In this document: piece by piece, positions 34,664 through 44,192 of the stretch
Position numbering within the stretch: position 1 is the first letter of the stretch
Layout: every line of letters starts with the position of its first letter
NCBI GenBank assembly: GCA_965232895.1
Contig: OZ247430.1
Span: forward strand, 1,798,001-1,862,000
Length of the DNA stretch: 64,000 nucleotides
Direction: 5' to 3'
Source: Bin87 sp965232895
GTDB lineage: Bacteria > Chloroflexota > Dehalococcoidia > Lucifugimonadales > UBA3495
Made by a program: the position numbers and the translations under genes
Notes under the pieces: model-generated
What the model saw: the letters and a program-made list of their open reading frames with translations, nothing else
Database searches by the model: none
Told to the model about the DNA's origin: nothing

Positions 34664-35326
34664 CTAGTCGCTGTTTATCCTCTCCACCACCTCTCTGATC
34701 TGTTCCACCGTCAAGCCCTTGCCGGAACGGGAGTCCTGCCACCCGTCGCCTGCCTTTTCCATCTTCCCATAGTCCTGGCCGACCATAACGCTGAAGTAGT
34801 CGTCCACGCCGTAGGGCGCCGGCACCGGCCGGGCGATGTCATCATCGAAATTCTTCTCGTCGGCGAGGCTCCTCAGGAAAAGGATCACCTCTTCACCCAC
34901 GGCATACTCCGGAACATCGTCATTGGACAACACCTGCACGTTCTCCTCAGTGGACACCACACCCGTCTCCGCCATCACGGCGATGGCGCTAGAGATCCCA
35001 TCCTTCGGGTGCAAAACCTTGGTGACCTCAAGCTTGTAATCAGTGAACTCATAGCTGAACCGCGGAGGGTCACTTGACCCTCCGGGAGACGTCCTGGTAC
35101 CGAGCTCATCCTTGAGCGTTCCCACGACGATGGCGTCGGACTGCTTCACCATGTCGGTCAGATCCCAAGGCGGCAACAACCCATCGATCATCAAAATCTG
35201 CCCCTCCGGATGCTGGCCAGCGGCCCCAAGCCCCGTAGGTTGGGCGGTGGAGCAACCCAGGAAACCAGCCAGTGCCAGCAATAAAATCGAAGACAACGCG
35301 CCGCGGCGCATTCCTGTAATTCCCAT
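34664..35326 (-). CDS. lipoprotein of unknown function
   Basis: A 220-residue exported protein. A signal ends in LAGFLGC, with Cys25 the likely lipidated residue. The mature part has MVKQSDAIVVGTLKDEL, YEFTDYKLEVTKVLHP and YAVGEEVILFLRSL, a beta-rich pattern seen in secreted proteins with a signature like DIVVxGxV...VxxVLKG...GxxVxLFL. That domain is common but uncharacterised. It lies 15 bases upstream of the matrixin gene start on the same strand, so the pair may be co-transcribed. Function unknown. Confidence 0.78.
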   Translation of the reverse strand: MGITGMRRGALSSILLLALAGFLGCSTAQPTGLGAAGQHPEGQILMIDGLLPPWDLTDMVKQSDAIVVGTLKDELGTRTSPGGSSDPPRFSYEFTDYKLEVTKVLHPKDGISSAIAVMAETGVVSTEENVQVLSNDDVPEYAVGEEVILFLRSLADEKNFDDDIARPVPAPYGVDDYFSVMVGQDYGKMEKAGDGWQDSRSGKGLTVEQIREVVERINSD

Positions 35327-35341
35327 TCTGCATCCTCCTTG

Positions 35342-35935
35342 TCAGTTGGTCCCGTAGATGGCCTGTATGCCCGCTTTATCGTCATCGCACAGCGTGCGGT
35401 CGCCACTCTCACCCGCCTTCATCACGCAGCCAAACCGCCACCAGTTCGTGTGGTCCAACACTAGCCAGTGCCCAAACTCGTGAAGCGAAACCGAACGGAC
35501 ATCGTAAGTGTCGAGACCCCAACACCGGCCCCCACAGTCCTCGAACGTGTATCGCGTGTTGAACCACACGCTGATGTCGGTCACCGCACAGTCGCTGGGC
35601 CTGATCCAAGCATTAGTCTCCGCGATTCGGTCAATATGTCTCCTGGTCCTCTTAGTCCAGTCGTGGTCTGAACTGGTGGAATGGTCAAACGAAAAGTCGG
35701 CGCCGCCATCGTTGTTCCAAGTGTTGGCCGCATCGTCAATCTCGTTCTGCCACCAACTGGGAAAATTACCGTGAAACCGGTCATATTCCACCGGCGTACT
35801 CTCCCAATGGGTGTTCGTGTTCGCCCTGCACTGGTCGATATTGTAGGCGGACGCGGTCCGGGGCGCTCCCAGAATGCCGCTCACCAGCAGCGCTGCGAAA
35901 ACCGCCATTCCCGCTGCCCAAACAAGATTCCTCAT
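35342..35935 (-). CDS. secreted matrixin-type zinc metalloprotease
   Basis: A 197-residue exported protease. Signal peptide MRNLVWAAGMAVFAALLVSG with cleavage after ASA. The zinc site HEFGHWLVLDH is at residues 152-162 (His152, Glu153, His156, His162) and the Met-turn VMKAG at 171-175, which is the metzincin/M10 (matrixin) signature. The WWQNEIDDAANTWN helix and DISVWFNTRYTF strand are as in matrixins. There is no propeptide Cys switch visible. It digests proteins outside the cell. Possibly one unit with the lipoprotein. Confidence 0.9.
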   Translation of the reverse strand: MRNLVWAAGMAVFAALLVSGILGAPRTASAYNIDQCRANTNTHWESTPVEYDRFHGNFPSWWQNEIDDAANTWNNDGGADFSFDHSTSSDHDWTKRTRRHIDRIAETNAWIRPSDCAVTDISVWFNTRYTFEDCGGRCWGLDTYDVRSVSLHEFGHWLVLDHTNWWRFGCVMKAGESGDRTLCDDDKAGIQAIYGTN

Positions 35936-36534
35936 CTGTTCTGCTCCTTCATGCCGTCATACCGTAGTCAACACGCTAAAGGTGCGTACGTCTCCGCGAC
36001 GTCCTGCTGCTTACATTTCACATCCCCTGCCGCAGCCACCAACGTACGGTTGACAGCAGCCCGACAATGTGCGTCCTCGCGCTCGCCGGACTCCGCGCTT
36101 CGTGCCGTGCAGCCCCGTCTGTTCCGTGTAGAACAATCTCGCAAGGCCAAAAAACAGCCCCGCCGAAGACGACAGGGCTGGACACGCCAGAGACACAGGG
36201 CTAACATTTAGCCCGATGGCGGAGTGCGATTCCCCATCGACCGCGGTCTCGGTGTTCGTTGCACCGGGGCCGTTTCATTGGCCCGCGCTGTCTATGGCCG
36301 GGCTGACCCGCTGTCAAACAAGGCGGTATCGCCGCCAGACATCCCGCTCGCGTGCGAACACGTCAGCCACTCCGAAAACCCATAGCGGTATCCCGACCGG
36401 CAAGCGCGCTACATAAAGTGTTTCAGCCGCACCACAGCACTTTCCAATCTGGCGCGATTTCCGTTTTTCATAGAACGGAACTCCTCGGTGAGCGGCCAAG
36501 GTCAGCCTCACGGCCAGGGGACGATACGGCCGCA
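35936..36534. other. 600-bp gap, no gene; terminator inside
   Basis: No convincing gene on either strand. A rho-independent terminator on the reverse strand lies at 36149-36180. No repeat recognised. Confidence 0.5.
36149..36180 (-). terminator. rho-independent terminator
   Basis: Reverse strand: CAGCCC, 14-base loop, GGGCTG, then TTTTTT. It would end transcription coming from the sulfurtransferase gene at 36535-37416. Confidence 0.7.
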
Positions 36535-37416
36535 TCAGTCGGCGACCAGCGGCAATGACGGATCGGCGGCGTATTCAGACATGGAGGCGTCGTACACGGC
36601 GACATTCTCGTAGCCCAACATGGCCAGGATGAAAGCGTCGTTGGACGCCGCGATGCCGCCGCCGCAATAGGTGACCACGCGCTGTGTGCGGTCAGCGCCG
36701 GCCGCCTCAAAGAGGGACGCCAGTTCATCGGCTGGCCGGAACAGGCCGGTCTCGGGGTCGGTCAGTTCGCCCGACGGGACGTTGGTCGCGCCGGGGATGT
36801 GCCCGGCCCGCCCGTAGCCGCTGCCGCCGTCGGCGCCGCTGTGCTGATCGCGTCCCAGGGCATTGATCAGGCAACTGCCGCCGCCAGCGCCGGACTCGAT
36901 GAACGCCTTGACCTCGGCCAGGTCGGCGAATCGCGCCGGGTCTGCGGTGGGGCTGAAGGACGCGGGCGCGTACGTTGCTGGGTCCGTGGAGACGGCCCGG
37001 CCCTCGGCGGTCCAGCGGCGCAATCCGCCGTCCAGCGCCACCGCGTTGTGGCAACCCATCGAGCGGAACATCCACCAGAACCGCGCCGCCCACTGCGAAC
37101 CCAGGCGGTCGTACAGGACCAGCTTCGAGGTTTCCGATATGCCGTGCCGTCCGGCCGCCTCGGCGAACGCTGCCGGCGAGGGCATCATGAAGCGGTAGGC
37201 CTGGTCGTTGTCGGAGAAGTCGGCCTGCAGGTCGAGGAAGCCCGCGCCGGGGATGTGGCCGGTCTCATACGCGCTCCGGCCCGATTCGGCGCGTCGCCCG
37301 CCGCCTTCTATCGAGTGCAGGAAAACCGTGGTCTCGAAGACCCGGACGTCGTCATCGGCCAGATGCTCGGCCAGCCAATCGGTGGATACGAGGAATTCGG
37401 GATGCGCAAATGCCAT
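36535..37416 (-). CDS. sseA: sulfurtransferase, tandem rhodanese domains
   Basis: A 293-residue two-domain rhodanese (thiosulfate/3-mercaptopyruvate sulfurtransferase). The N-terminal domain has STDWLAEHLADDDVRVFE, YETGHIPGAGFLDLQADFSD and ARFWWMFRSMGCHNAVALDGGLRRW; the C-terminal domain carries the active Cys in VVTYCGGGIAASNDAFIL. CGGGIA differs from CGSGVTA of 3-MST and CRxGTxR of rhodanese, so the donor is not certain. The start at 37416 avoids a noncoding extension. Cytosolic; transfers sulfur to cyanide, thiols or a thioredoxin. Confidence 0.9.
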   Translation of the reverse strand: MAFAHPEFLVSTDWLAEHLADDDVRVFETTVFLHSIEGGGRRAESGRSAYETGHIPGAGFLDLQADFSDNDQAYRFMMPSPAAFAEAAGRHGISETSKLVLYDRLGSQWAARFWWMFRSMGCHNAVALDGGLRRWTAEGRAVSTDPATYAPASFSPTADPARFADLAEVKAFIESGAGGGSCLINALGRDQHSGADGGSGYGRAGHIPGATNVPSGELTDPETGLFRPADELASLFEAAGADRTQRVVTYCGGGIAASNDAFILAMLGYENVAVYDASMSEYAADPSLPLVAD

Positions 37417-37571
37417 GATCAACTCCAGCCGGCGCCGGCTTGTCGTGTAGTTGTCGTCATGCGCCCCAGTATCCCCGTCCGAAGCGCTGTCCGCAACCGG
37501 TGCGCAACGGCCTGACCAGGGCCTTATGCTATAGTTCTGGCGCTCCATATTTTGGTCAAGGGAATGCATTA

Positions 37572-38477
37572 ATGGATATCAGCACGGTCGCCATTCTGAG
37601 CCCCGGAGACATGGGCCACGCGGTTGGGCAGCGCCTCCGCGAGCACGAGTTGGACGTCATCACCTGCCTGGGAGGCCGCAGCGAACGGACGCGCGCCCTG
37701 TCCCGGAAGGCGGGCATACGCGACGTTGCTACGATGGAGGAGTTGGTCGAGCGGTCGGACCTGATAATGTCCATGACCGTGTCCGCAGCGGTGCCAGGTG
37801 TATGCCAGGAGGTCGCCGACGCGCTGGCCGCAACCGGCGCGGATACCCTGTTCGCGGAGTGCAACGCCGTCTCTCCTCAGCTCGCGCGGACCCTGGAACC
37901 GGTGGTCACCGGCGCCGGTGGGCGGTTCGTGGACGTGTCCATAATCGGCGGGCCGCCGCGGCCGGGCTACAGTCCGCATTTCTACGCCTCCGGGCAGCAC
38001 GCGGCACAGTTCGAGCAGTTGAACGACTTTGGCCTGACGGTGCTGAAACTGGACGGCGAGGTAGGTCAGGCTTCGGGCATCAAGATGTGCTACGCCGCCA
38101 TGACCAAGGGTTCGTGGGCGCTGTACACCCAGCTCCTGATGGCCGCCGAGATGATGGGGCTGACCGAACCGCTGCTGGCAGAGTTCGCGTCAGGACAGCA
38201 GGCGGCGCTGCAACGGATGGAGCGAACCATTCCCACCGTGCCGCCGCGCTCGCGCCGCTGGGTCAGCGAGATGGAAGAGATTCGCGACACCTTCGCGGAA
38301 CTGGGTATGACGCCGCACCTCTTTGAGGGGGTGGCGGAAATGTACCGTTTCATTGGCGGCACGCCCCTGGCGGAAGAGTTTCCCGAGTCGCGGGACCGTG
38401 ACCGCACGTTCACCGAGACCATTCAGCAACTGGCGCAGCACGTGTCGCAACGCGAGGACGACGGCGATCAAGCCTGA
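37572..38477 (+). CDS. 6-phosphogluconate dehydrogenase-like NAD(P) oxidoreductase
   Basis: A 301-residue protein. N-terminal Rossmann fold TVAILSPGDMGHAVGQRLREHELDVIT, with GxGxMG replaced by SPGDMG, then TLFAECNAVSPQLARTL and FVDVSIIGGPPRPGYSPHF. The C-terminal helical domain has the catalytic Lys in GQASGIKMCYAAMTKGSW. This is the DUF1932/beta-hydroxyacid dehydrogenase-like branch. It probably oxidises a small hydroxyacid. The next small gene starts 68 bases after its stop. Confidence 0.88.
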   Translation: MDISTVAILSPGDMGHAVGQRLREHELDVITCLGGRSERTRALSRKAGIRDVATMEELVERSDLIMSMTVSAAVPGVCQEVADALAATGADTLFAECNAVSPQLARTLEPVVTGAGGRFVDVSIIGGPPRPGYSPHFYASGQHAAQFEQLNDFGLTVLKLDGEVGQASGIKMCYAAMTKGSWALYTQLLMAAEMMGLTEPLLAEFASGQQAALQRMERTIPTVPPRSRRWVSEMEEIRDTFAELGMTPHLFEGVAEMYRFIGGTPLAEEFPESRDRDRTFTETIQQLAQHVSQREDDGDQA

Positions 38478-38502
38478 CGATGGCCTTGCGCCAGATTCCA
38501 AC

Positions 38503-38545
38503 CAGGAGACCTCAATTCAGGAGACCTCAATTCAGGAGACACTCC
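38503..38545 (+). repeat. three tandem ribosome-site repeats
   Basis: CAGGAGACCTCAATT repeats at 38503-38517 and 38518-38532, with a third partial copy at 38533-38545 that continues ACTCC into the ATG at 38546. Each copy contains AGGAGA. The last one is correctly spaced for the start; the earlier copies may also hold ribosomes. Confidence 0.9.
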
Positions 38546-38794
38546 ATGCCCGAACCGGCGCCCACCAGCAACAATCGGCTCATGTTCTCCACCGAGGAGT
38601 GGGCCATGGTGTCCAGATCCCAAATTGAACACTCCACGATTCCGGACGGTATGGACGAGGAGGCCGGGGTCCTCATCGTGTGGGCTCGCGGAACTGCGGG
38701 CCAGCCGGACACCGGATGGACCGCCCGGCACGCTATCTCGGGAGATGCCCTGCGCGACGCGCTGGTCGCGGCCGGTCTGATTCCTGAAGAATAA
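38546..38794 (+). CDS. small hypothetical protein
   Basis: An 82-residue protein. It has LMFSTEEWAMVSRSQIEHS, a Met/Trp-containing helix, AGVLIVWARGTAGQPDTG and ISGDALRDALVAAGLIPEE. The last part resembles a helix-ended tail of a small adaptor or regulator. No family recognised. The upstream repeats carry three ribosome sites. It probably shares a transcript with the dehydrogenase before it. Confidence 0.6.
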   Translation: MPEPAPTSNNRLMFSTEEWAMVSRSQIEHSTIPDGMDEEAGVLIVWARGTAGQPDTGWTARHAISGDALRDALVAAGLIPEE

Positions 38795-38985
38795 GACCGC
38801 CAGCGCTTGCGTCAGCGGCCGCGCCGCACCGGGGACGCGGAAGCCGAGTTTAGGGGCGAATCTCCCCGGGGATGAGCGCGCGCAACGGGACAAGCCGGTC
38901 CAAATTGACAGTCCTCCGCGCGTGTCCCTACAATCGCGGAAACTTACGAAATCGTGCGAGGGTTCCGGCTCGTTAGGAGGACAAA

Positions 38986-39957
38986 ATGGCTGAACTACTG
39001 GGTCTGGGCTGTTCTCACGGCCCCATCATCCTGACGCCGCCCGAGGTTTGGGCCACGGGTAGAGAGCGGGTATTTGCCCGCGTGCCCGGCTACGAACCTC
39101 CCGCCCAGCTGGTCAAAGAGCTGGGCAACGACAACGGACTGAGCCGGGACATCAGCGACCAGCAGAAGATCATCGACTCCTTCAAGGTGATGCGTGACCG
39201 CCTCCACGAATGGGAGCCGGACGTCCTGATGGTGATCGGCGACGACCAGGCGGAGAACTTCCTGCAGGACAACCTGCCGCCCTTCTGCCTCTACACCGGC
39301 GCCGAAGTCGACGGCTTTCCTTTCCAGCGCGGGGCGGCCCGCACCAACCTGTGGGACGCCGAGCCCGAAACGAAGTTCACCTTCCAGTGTCCCAGGGAGT
39401 TTTCGCGGGACCTGCGCAACTTCCTGATTCGGGACGGGTTCGACATGGCCTCTTCCAGCGCCCTGAAGGGCTGGGACTGGGGACTGGCTCACGCCATCAT
39501 CAACCCGCTGGTGTTCCTGGACCCGGACGGCAAGTTCCCGCTGCTGCCCCTGTTCGTCAACTGCTACGGGGAAGAGGCTGGCCCCGACTATCCGCCGCGT
39601 CCGACGCCCAGGCGCTGCTACCAGCTGGGGCAGGGAATCCGGCGGTTCCTGGACACCCGGGACGAGCGGGTCGCGGTGGTGGCATCGTCCAGCTGGTCGC
39701 ACAGTTTCCTGGCCCACAAGTTCCAGTGCCGCGAGATCGACGTCGAGACCGACCGCCGCTACCTGGAAATGGTGCGCGCCGGCAAGGGCAGCAAGCTGGC
39801 GGAACTCACCCCGGAGGAGATCCAGGACTCCGGAGACCACGAGATCCTGAACTGGATCATCGCGTTGGGGATCCTGGGCGACGTTCCGGCCGAGATCGTC
39901 GATGTGCGGGAGTCGAACACCCAGCTGGCGTACCGCGTGGCTGCGATCTGGAACTGA
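38986..39957 (+). CDS. LigB-superfamily extradiol dioxygenase-like protein
   Basis: A 323-residue protein of the LigB/protocatechuate 4,5-dioxygenase fold. It starts LLGLGCSHGPIILTPPEVW with His11, VLMVIGDDQAENF at the second site, and VVASSSWSHSFLAHKF with the buried His residues that bind Fe(II) in this superfamily; IINPLVFLDPDGKFPLLPLFVNCY follows the substrate-domain pattern. It may cleave a catechol-type ring or a related substrate. A good AGGAGG ribosome site precedes the ATG. A Cys-rich small protein follows. Confidence 0.85.
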   Translation: MAELLGLGCSHGPIILTPPEVWATGRERVFARVPGYEPPAQLVKELGNDNGLSRDISDQQKIIDSFKVMRDRLHEWEPDVLMVIGDDQAENFLQDNLPPFCLYTGAEVDGFPFQRGAARTNLWDAEPETKFTFQCPREFSRDLRNFLIRDGFDMASSSALKGWDWGLAHAIINPLVFLDPDGKFPLLPLFVNCYGEEAGPDYPPRPTPRRCYQLGQGIRRFLDTRDERVAVVASSSWSHSFLAHKFQCREIDVETDRRYLEMVRAGKGSKLAELTPEEIQDSGDHEILNWIIALGILGDVPAEIVDVRESNTQLAYRVAAIWN

Positions 39958-40059
39958 CAGGTCGCGCGGCGACAGTCGATAGGCAAATGCCTGCCGTGCC
40001 GGGAACTGCGCCCGGTGCGGCGGCCATCGTGTCCACAAACCGAGGGGAAGGCGTCGAAC

Positions 40060-40317
40060 ATGGTCACAGTACTGGAGCCACGAACCCAGACCGGCCAGGG
40101 AACCGGCCACAGGAGATGTGACGGGTGTCCCCGGTGCGAGAATCCCGAGAGCCCGACCTGCAATATCCCCCATCCGAAGTTCGCCAACCGGCATCCGGTG
40201 TGCAAGGTTTGTGGTCATTGCGTTCTGCGCGGCAAGCACCAGGATGACGCCTCGGACCTGGACGATCACCCGGGGTTCATCTCCGGCGGCTCCGGTAGCG
40301 GGCCGAGCCTGAACTGA
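40060..40317 (+). CDS. small Cys-rich zinc-ribbon-like protein
   Basis: An 85-residue protein with Cys pairs CDGCPRC, SPTCNIP and CKVCGHCVLRG. These suggest a zinc or iron-sulfur ribbon. The C-terminus is Gly/Ser-rich. It starts at 40060 after a poor ribosome site; an upstream in-frame start is less likely. Location just after the LigB gene suggests a metal- or electron-handling accessory (speculative). Family not recognised. Confidence 0.55.
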   Translation: MVTVLEPRTQTGQGTGHRRCDGCPRCENPESPTCNIPHPKFANRHPVCKVCGHCVLRGKHQDDASDLDDHPGFISGGSGSGPSLN

Positions 40318-40384
40318 ACCGGGCGACGGATTTCCGCATCCGCACGCAGGTCGATGTTGCGCGGGTGGTCCGAGCGAAGCTGCG

Positions 40385-41563
40385 ATGACCTGCGTCCGCG
40401 TGGTCCCGAACCGATACACCCGGGACACCATCGAGGCATCCCAGTACCCGGGACTCGAGGCGCCGGCCTCGAGCGGAACGATGATCGAAATCTGCACCGA
40501 CGGGGTGACGCTGGACCTTTCCGGCGTGGTCCTGGACGGTGAACGGAAGGGCGGCGTGGGGGTCTGGGTGCACGACTGGCGGGACGTAACTGTCGCCAAC
40601 GGCATCGTGATCGGGTTCCACTACGGAATACGCGCGGAGAACGTGGGCAACCTCAGCATCCGGGGCTGCGTCGTGTCGGACAACACCAACCCGCTGGAGG
40701 CAGGCTGGCTGCCGGACATCGCGGCGCCGGTGGAGGAAGGCTTCGGCGGCGGCATCTATCTCCGCGGGGTGCGGAACAGCCTCATCGAGAACAACCAGAC
40801 CGGCAACAACTTTAACGGCATCAGCCTGGTCCGGTCGGACCACAACGTGATTTCGGGGAACCACGCGTCATTCTGCGGCAACGTCGGCATTTACCTGTTG
40901 CGGTCCAGCCATAACCAGGTCTTGGACAATCAGGCCGAGCGCTGCATCCGCTACACCGACCGCTTCTGGTGCGACACCGCAGACTCCGCGGGAATACTGC
41001 TGGAGGATGGTTCCAACCACAACCGGATAACTGGCAACAACTTGCGCTACAGCGGCGACGGGTTCTTCATCCGGGGACACCACGGCGAGCCTTCCAATGA
41101 CAATTTCATAGCCCACAATGACGGGAGTTATTCGCCCAACAATGCCTTTGAAGCGGTGTTTTGCTCGGGCAACGTCTTTGAAGACAACGTCGCCAACTTT
41201 TCCAACTATGGGTTCTGGCTGGGCTATTCGACCAACTCGACCGTCAGGGGCAACGAAATTAGGGTGAACCGTTTCGACGGGATCGCCATCGAACACGGGC
41301 AATGCAATGCCATCGAGGACAACCGTATCGAAGGCAATCGCAACGGCATCCGGCTGTGGAGCGACCCGGCACGGCGAGGGTCGGCGACAAGGCGAGGGTC
41401 AGCGACTACGGGAGACACGCGGCGTCGGTACACCATTGCGGGGAATCGGATCGCCGCTTCCCGAGAGAGCGGGATTTACGTGACGGACGACCACGACGCG
41501 GTCCTGGATGAAAACGTCTTCGAATCGAACGCCTGCGACCACCGACGCCAGCCACTCCAGTAA
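40385..41563 (+). CDS. right-handed parallel beta-helix protein, NosD-like
   Basis: A 392-residue beta-helix protein. Coils of about 22-24 residues recur: GGIYLRGVRNSLIENNQTGNN, GISLVRSDHNVISGNHASF, GIYLLRSSHNQVLDNQAER, GILLEDGSNHNRITGNNLRY, GFWLGYSTNSTVRGNEIR. NxI/N ladders are typical of pectin-lyase-like and NosD folds. No signal peptide visible, so it may be intracellular or exported by another route. A short duplication in the C-terminal part gives RRGSATRRGSAT. Function unknown, perhaps glycan-related. Confidence 0.85.
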   Translation: MTCVRVVPNRYTRDTIEASQYPGLEAPASSGTMIEICTDGVTLDLSGVVLDGERKGGVGVWVHDWRDVTVANGIVIGFHYGIRAENVGNLSIRGCVVSDNTNPLEAGWLPDIAAPVEEGFGGGIYLRGVRNSLIENNQTGNNFNGISLVRSDHNVISGNHASFCGNVGIYLLRSSHNQVLDNQAERCIRYTDRFWCDTADSAGILLEDGSNHNRITGNNLRYSGDGFFIRGHHGEPSNDNFIAHNDGSYSPNNAFEAVFCSGNVFEDNVANFSNYGFWLGYSTNSTVRGNEIRVNRFDGIAIEHGQCNAIEDNRIEGNRNGIRLWSDPARRGSATRRGSATTGDTRRRYTIAGNRIAASRESGIYVTDDHDAVLDENVFESNACDHRRQPLQ

Positions 41564-41647
41564 CCCACCCAACTGTTTGATGTCCGTGCCCACAACCAAT
41601 CTGACCCCTTTGATGTTCAACCGAGTGCATTCGACCCGAGGGAAACC

Positions 41648-43267
41648 ATGAAATACGATGTGGTAATTGTTGGAGCCGGGTCTGCCGGTTCGGCGCTGGC
41701 GGCCCGGCTATCGGAAGATGCGGAGCGTTCGGTGCTGCTGTTGGAGGCCGGGCCGGACTACCCGGATTTCGAACTGCTGCCCGATGAACTGAAGTACGGC
41801 TTTGCCACGGCGCCGGCGCCGCCGTCGGTTCGAACCGCCGCCGGCCACCCTGACTGGCTGACCACCGATCCGCACAACTGGCAATTTACAGCGACCGCAA
41901 CTGACCTGGCGCCGCCGATGCTGGTGCCCCGGGGCCGGGTCACCGGTGGGTCCAGCGCGATCAATTCGTCGGCTTTCTACCGTGGCGTTCCCGAGGATTT
42001 CGACGCGTGGGCCGCCCGCGGCAACGACGAGTGGAGTTACGAAAGGGTCATTCCATTCTTCCGCAAATTGGAAACGGACGTTGACCAACACGGCGACTAC
42101 CACGGCTCCGAGGGGCCCATCTTTGTGCACCATGCCAATCCGGACGCGTGGGATGCAATGCAGCGGGCCTTTTTCAGCGCCTGCCGGGCCAGCGGTTACG
42201 ACGAGGCCGACGACCACAACCATCCGGACTCCAATGGCGTCGGTCCAAGCGTGACCAACAACCACAACGGGGTGCGGTTCAGCGCTGCCCTGGGCTACCT
42301 GGGGCAGGCGCGCCATCGTCTCAACCTGACGGTGCGTCCCAATTGCCGGGTCCGCCGGATCGTGTTTGAGGGGACAAAGGCGGTTGGTCTGCTGGTGGAG
42401 AGCGGTGGAGATACTTTCACCGTGGAGGCCGAGCAGATCATTCTCAGCGCCGGCGCGGTGGGCTCGCCGCACCTGATGCTGCTCTCCGGCGTGGGGCCGG
42501 CCGCGCAGTTGCGGAGCCTGGGGATTCCAGTGGTACACGACCTCCCCGGCGTGGGGCAAAACCTGAAAGACCACCCGAAGGTCTATGTCACGTGGGAAGT
42601 GGGCGACGGATTTGCTGCTCCTTCAAATCGTGGAGCGGGCAGCGCGGCCTTGCGGCTGACCGCGCCCGGTTCGAATTTGAGAAACGACCTGGGGATCAGC
42701 ATTTCCGGACCGTCGGTGCCTCGGGTCAAGGCAAGCGGTCCCTCCCCTGCTGCGTCAGGGGCGCGCGCCGCGAGTGAGGTCAACGCCCGGCGCCTCGAAA
42801 TGATGGTGGCGCTGCTGTTTCCGGAGAGCCACGGTGAGTTGACGCTCACCTCGTCCGACCACCGGGTACAACCCGCCATGCGCTACAACTATCTGGCCGA
42901 GCCGTTCGACCGGGAGCGGCTGCGGGCCGGCATTCGGCTGGCTTTGGAATTGGCCGAACGGCACGAGCTTGCACCGATGCTGGGGCCACGCATCGAGCCT
43001 GAAGACAGTGATCTGGCCAGCGACGATGCCCTGGACCAGTGGTTGCTGCGGGAAGCGACGACCTATTCCCACATTTCATGCACGTGCCGGATGGGGCCGT
43101 CCGGCGACCCGTTGGCCGTGGTCGACCAGTATGGGAAGGTTCATGGCATCGAAGGGTTGCGCATCGTCGACGCGTCGATCATGCCCGACCTGGTGCGTGC
43201 CCCGATCAATCCGGCGGTGATAATGGTCGCGGAAAGAGTGGCTGACTTCATCCGTGCGGATAGGTGA
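41648..43267 (+). CDS. GMC-family choline dehydrogenase-like oxidoreductase
   Basis: A 539-residue flavoprotein. FAD motif VVIVGAGSAGSALAARLSED at 5-24, GGSSAINSSAFYRG near 101, ILSAGAVGSPHLMLLSGVG, and the active site YSHISCTCRMGPSGDP plus RAPINPAVIMVAERVADFI. The usual HxxGTC is HISCTC here, and the Asn is kept. A central insert (about residues 350-375, GSPSVP... to ASGARAASEV) is longer than in the 30987 paralogue. It starts 85 bases after the beta-helix gene. Alcohol oxidation with FAD; substrate unknown. Confidence 0.92.
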   Translation: MKYDVVIVGAGSAGSALAARLSEDAERSVLLLEAGPDYPDFELLPDELKYGFATAPAPPSVRTAAGHPDWLTTDPHNWQFTATATDLAPPMLVPRGRVTGGSSAINSSAFYRGVPEDFDAWAARGNDEWSYERVIPFFRKLETDVDQHGDYHGSEGPIFVHHANPDAWDAMQRAFFSACRASGYDEADDHNHPDSNGVGPSVTNNHNGVRFSAALGYLGQARHRLNLTVRPNCRVRRIVFEGTKAVGLLVESGGDTFTVEAEQIILSAGAVGSPHLMLLSGVGPAAQLRSLGIPVVHDLPGVGQNLKDHPKVYVTWEVGDGFAAPSNRGAGSAALRLTAPGSNLRNDLGISISGPSVPRVKASGPSPAASGARAASEVNARRLEMMVALLFPESHGELTLTSSDHRVQPAMRYNYLAEPFDRERLRAGIRLALELAERHELAPMLGPRIEPEDSDLASDDALDQWLLREATTYSHISCTCRMGPSGDPLAVVDQYGKVHGIEGLRIVDASIMPDLVRAPINPAVIMVAERVADFIRADR

Positions 43268-43360
43268 GCCAGCGCGATACCCGCGGCTTGCGAGCGGCGG
43301 ATCGACGATATATGCTCGCCGCGATTTGAACTTGCGTGGTTTCGTGACAGGCGGGATGAA

Positions 43361-44143
43361 ATGAGACTTGACGGGAAAGTAGCGATTGTCACCGGCGGCA
43401 GCCGCGGGATCGGGCGCGCCATCTGCCTGGGGCTGGGCGAAGCCGGCGCCAGCGTGGTGGTAGCGTCCCGCACCGAAGAAGACCGGTCGGCCGGCACCGA
43501 ATATGAACAGTATGGGTCGGGCGATATCCGCGAAACGGCCGCGCAGATCAACGCCGGTGGGGGCCACGCGCTACCGGTCCGCTGCGACGTGGCGCGCGTC
43601 GAGGACATTCAAAATCTGGTCAATGCCACGCTGGACCATTTCGGCCGGATCGACGTTCTGGTGTGTAACGCGGGAATGGACTGCGAATCGCCGGTGATCG
43701 ACCTGGACGTCGAACTGATTGACCAGTGCCTGGCGGTGAACGTGAGGGGCCCGCTGCTCCTGTGCAAGTATGCGCTGCCCGCCATGATTGAACGGGGCGA
43801 GGGTGGATCCATCTACTGCGTCACCTCGGGCTCGGCCAGGAACTACCGGGAGGGCCGGGTTGGCTACTCGATGAGCAAAGCCGCGCTGGAGCGGATGTTT
43901 TTCAGCCTGGCCGAAGAGGTGCGGCCGCACAACATCGCGGTGAACGTCTTTGAGCCCGGCCGAGTGGATACCTGGATGAACCGGCGCGGGGACTGGCCGG
44001 GGACGTCCCACATCCCCATGGTCCAACCGGAGGCCCTGGCGCCGCCGGGAGTATGGCTGGCAGGGCAAACCGCCGAAACCCTGACGGGAGAGCTGGTATC
44101 GAGGGCCGAATTTGGGGTGACCTGGGGACCAATGGCTGGATAG
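43361..44143 (+). CDS. SDR family oxidoreductase
   Basis: A 260-residue classical SDR. GGSRGIG at 12-18, an extra 10-residue loop after ASRTEEDRSAGTEYEQYGSG, NAG at about 105, Ser in CVTSGSA, and YSMSK active site. The C-terminus is short (TGELVSRAEFGVTWGP) compared with other SDRs. Follows the GMC oxidoreductase by 93 bases on the same strand, so the two may form an oxidation pair. Substrate unknown. A bidirectional terminator follows. Confidence 0.9.
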   Translation: MRLDGKVAIVTGGSRGIGRAICLGLGEAGASVVVASRTEEDRSAGTEYEQYGSGDIRETAAQINAGGGHALPVRCDVARVEDIQNLVNATLDHFGRIDVLVCNAGMDCESPVIDLDVELIDQCLAVNVRGPLLLCKYALPAMIERGEGGSIYCVTSGSARNYREGRVGYSMSKAALERMFFSLAEEVRPHNIAVNVFEPGRVDTWMNRRGDWPGTSHIPMVQPEALAPPGVWLAGQTAETLTGELVSRAEFGVTWGPMAG

Positions 44144-44192
44144 GCGACCTGAACCCCGGTCGGCCGATTTCGCAGCGCATGACCGGCCACGA

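Noticed and set aside
36314..36535. A 73-residue frame overlapping the sulfurtransferase stop
   Set aside because: Arg-rich composition with no family pattern, and the terminator lies further downstream.
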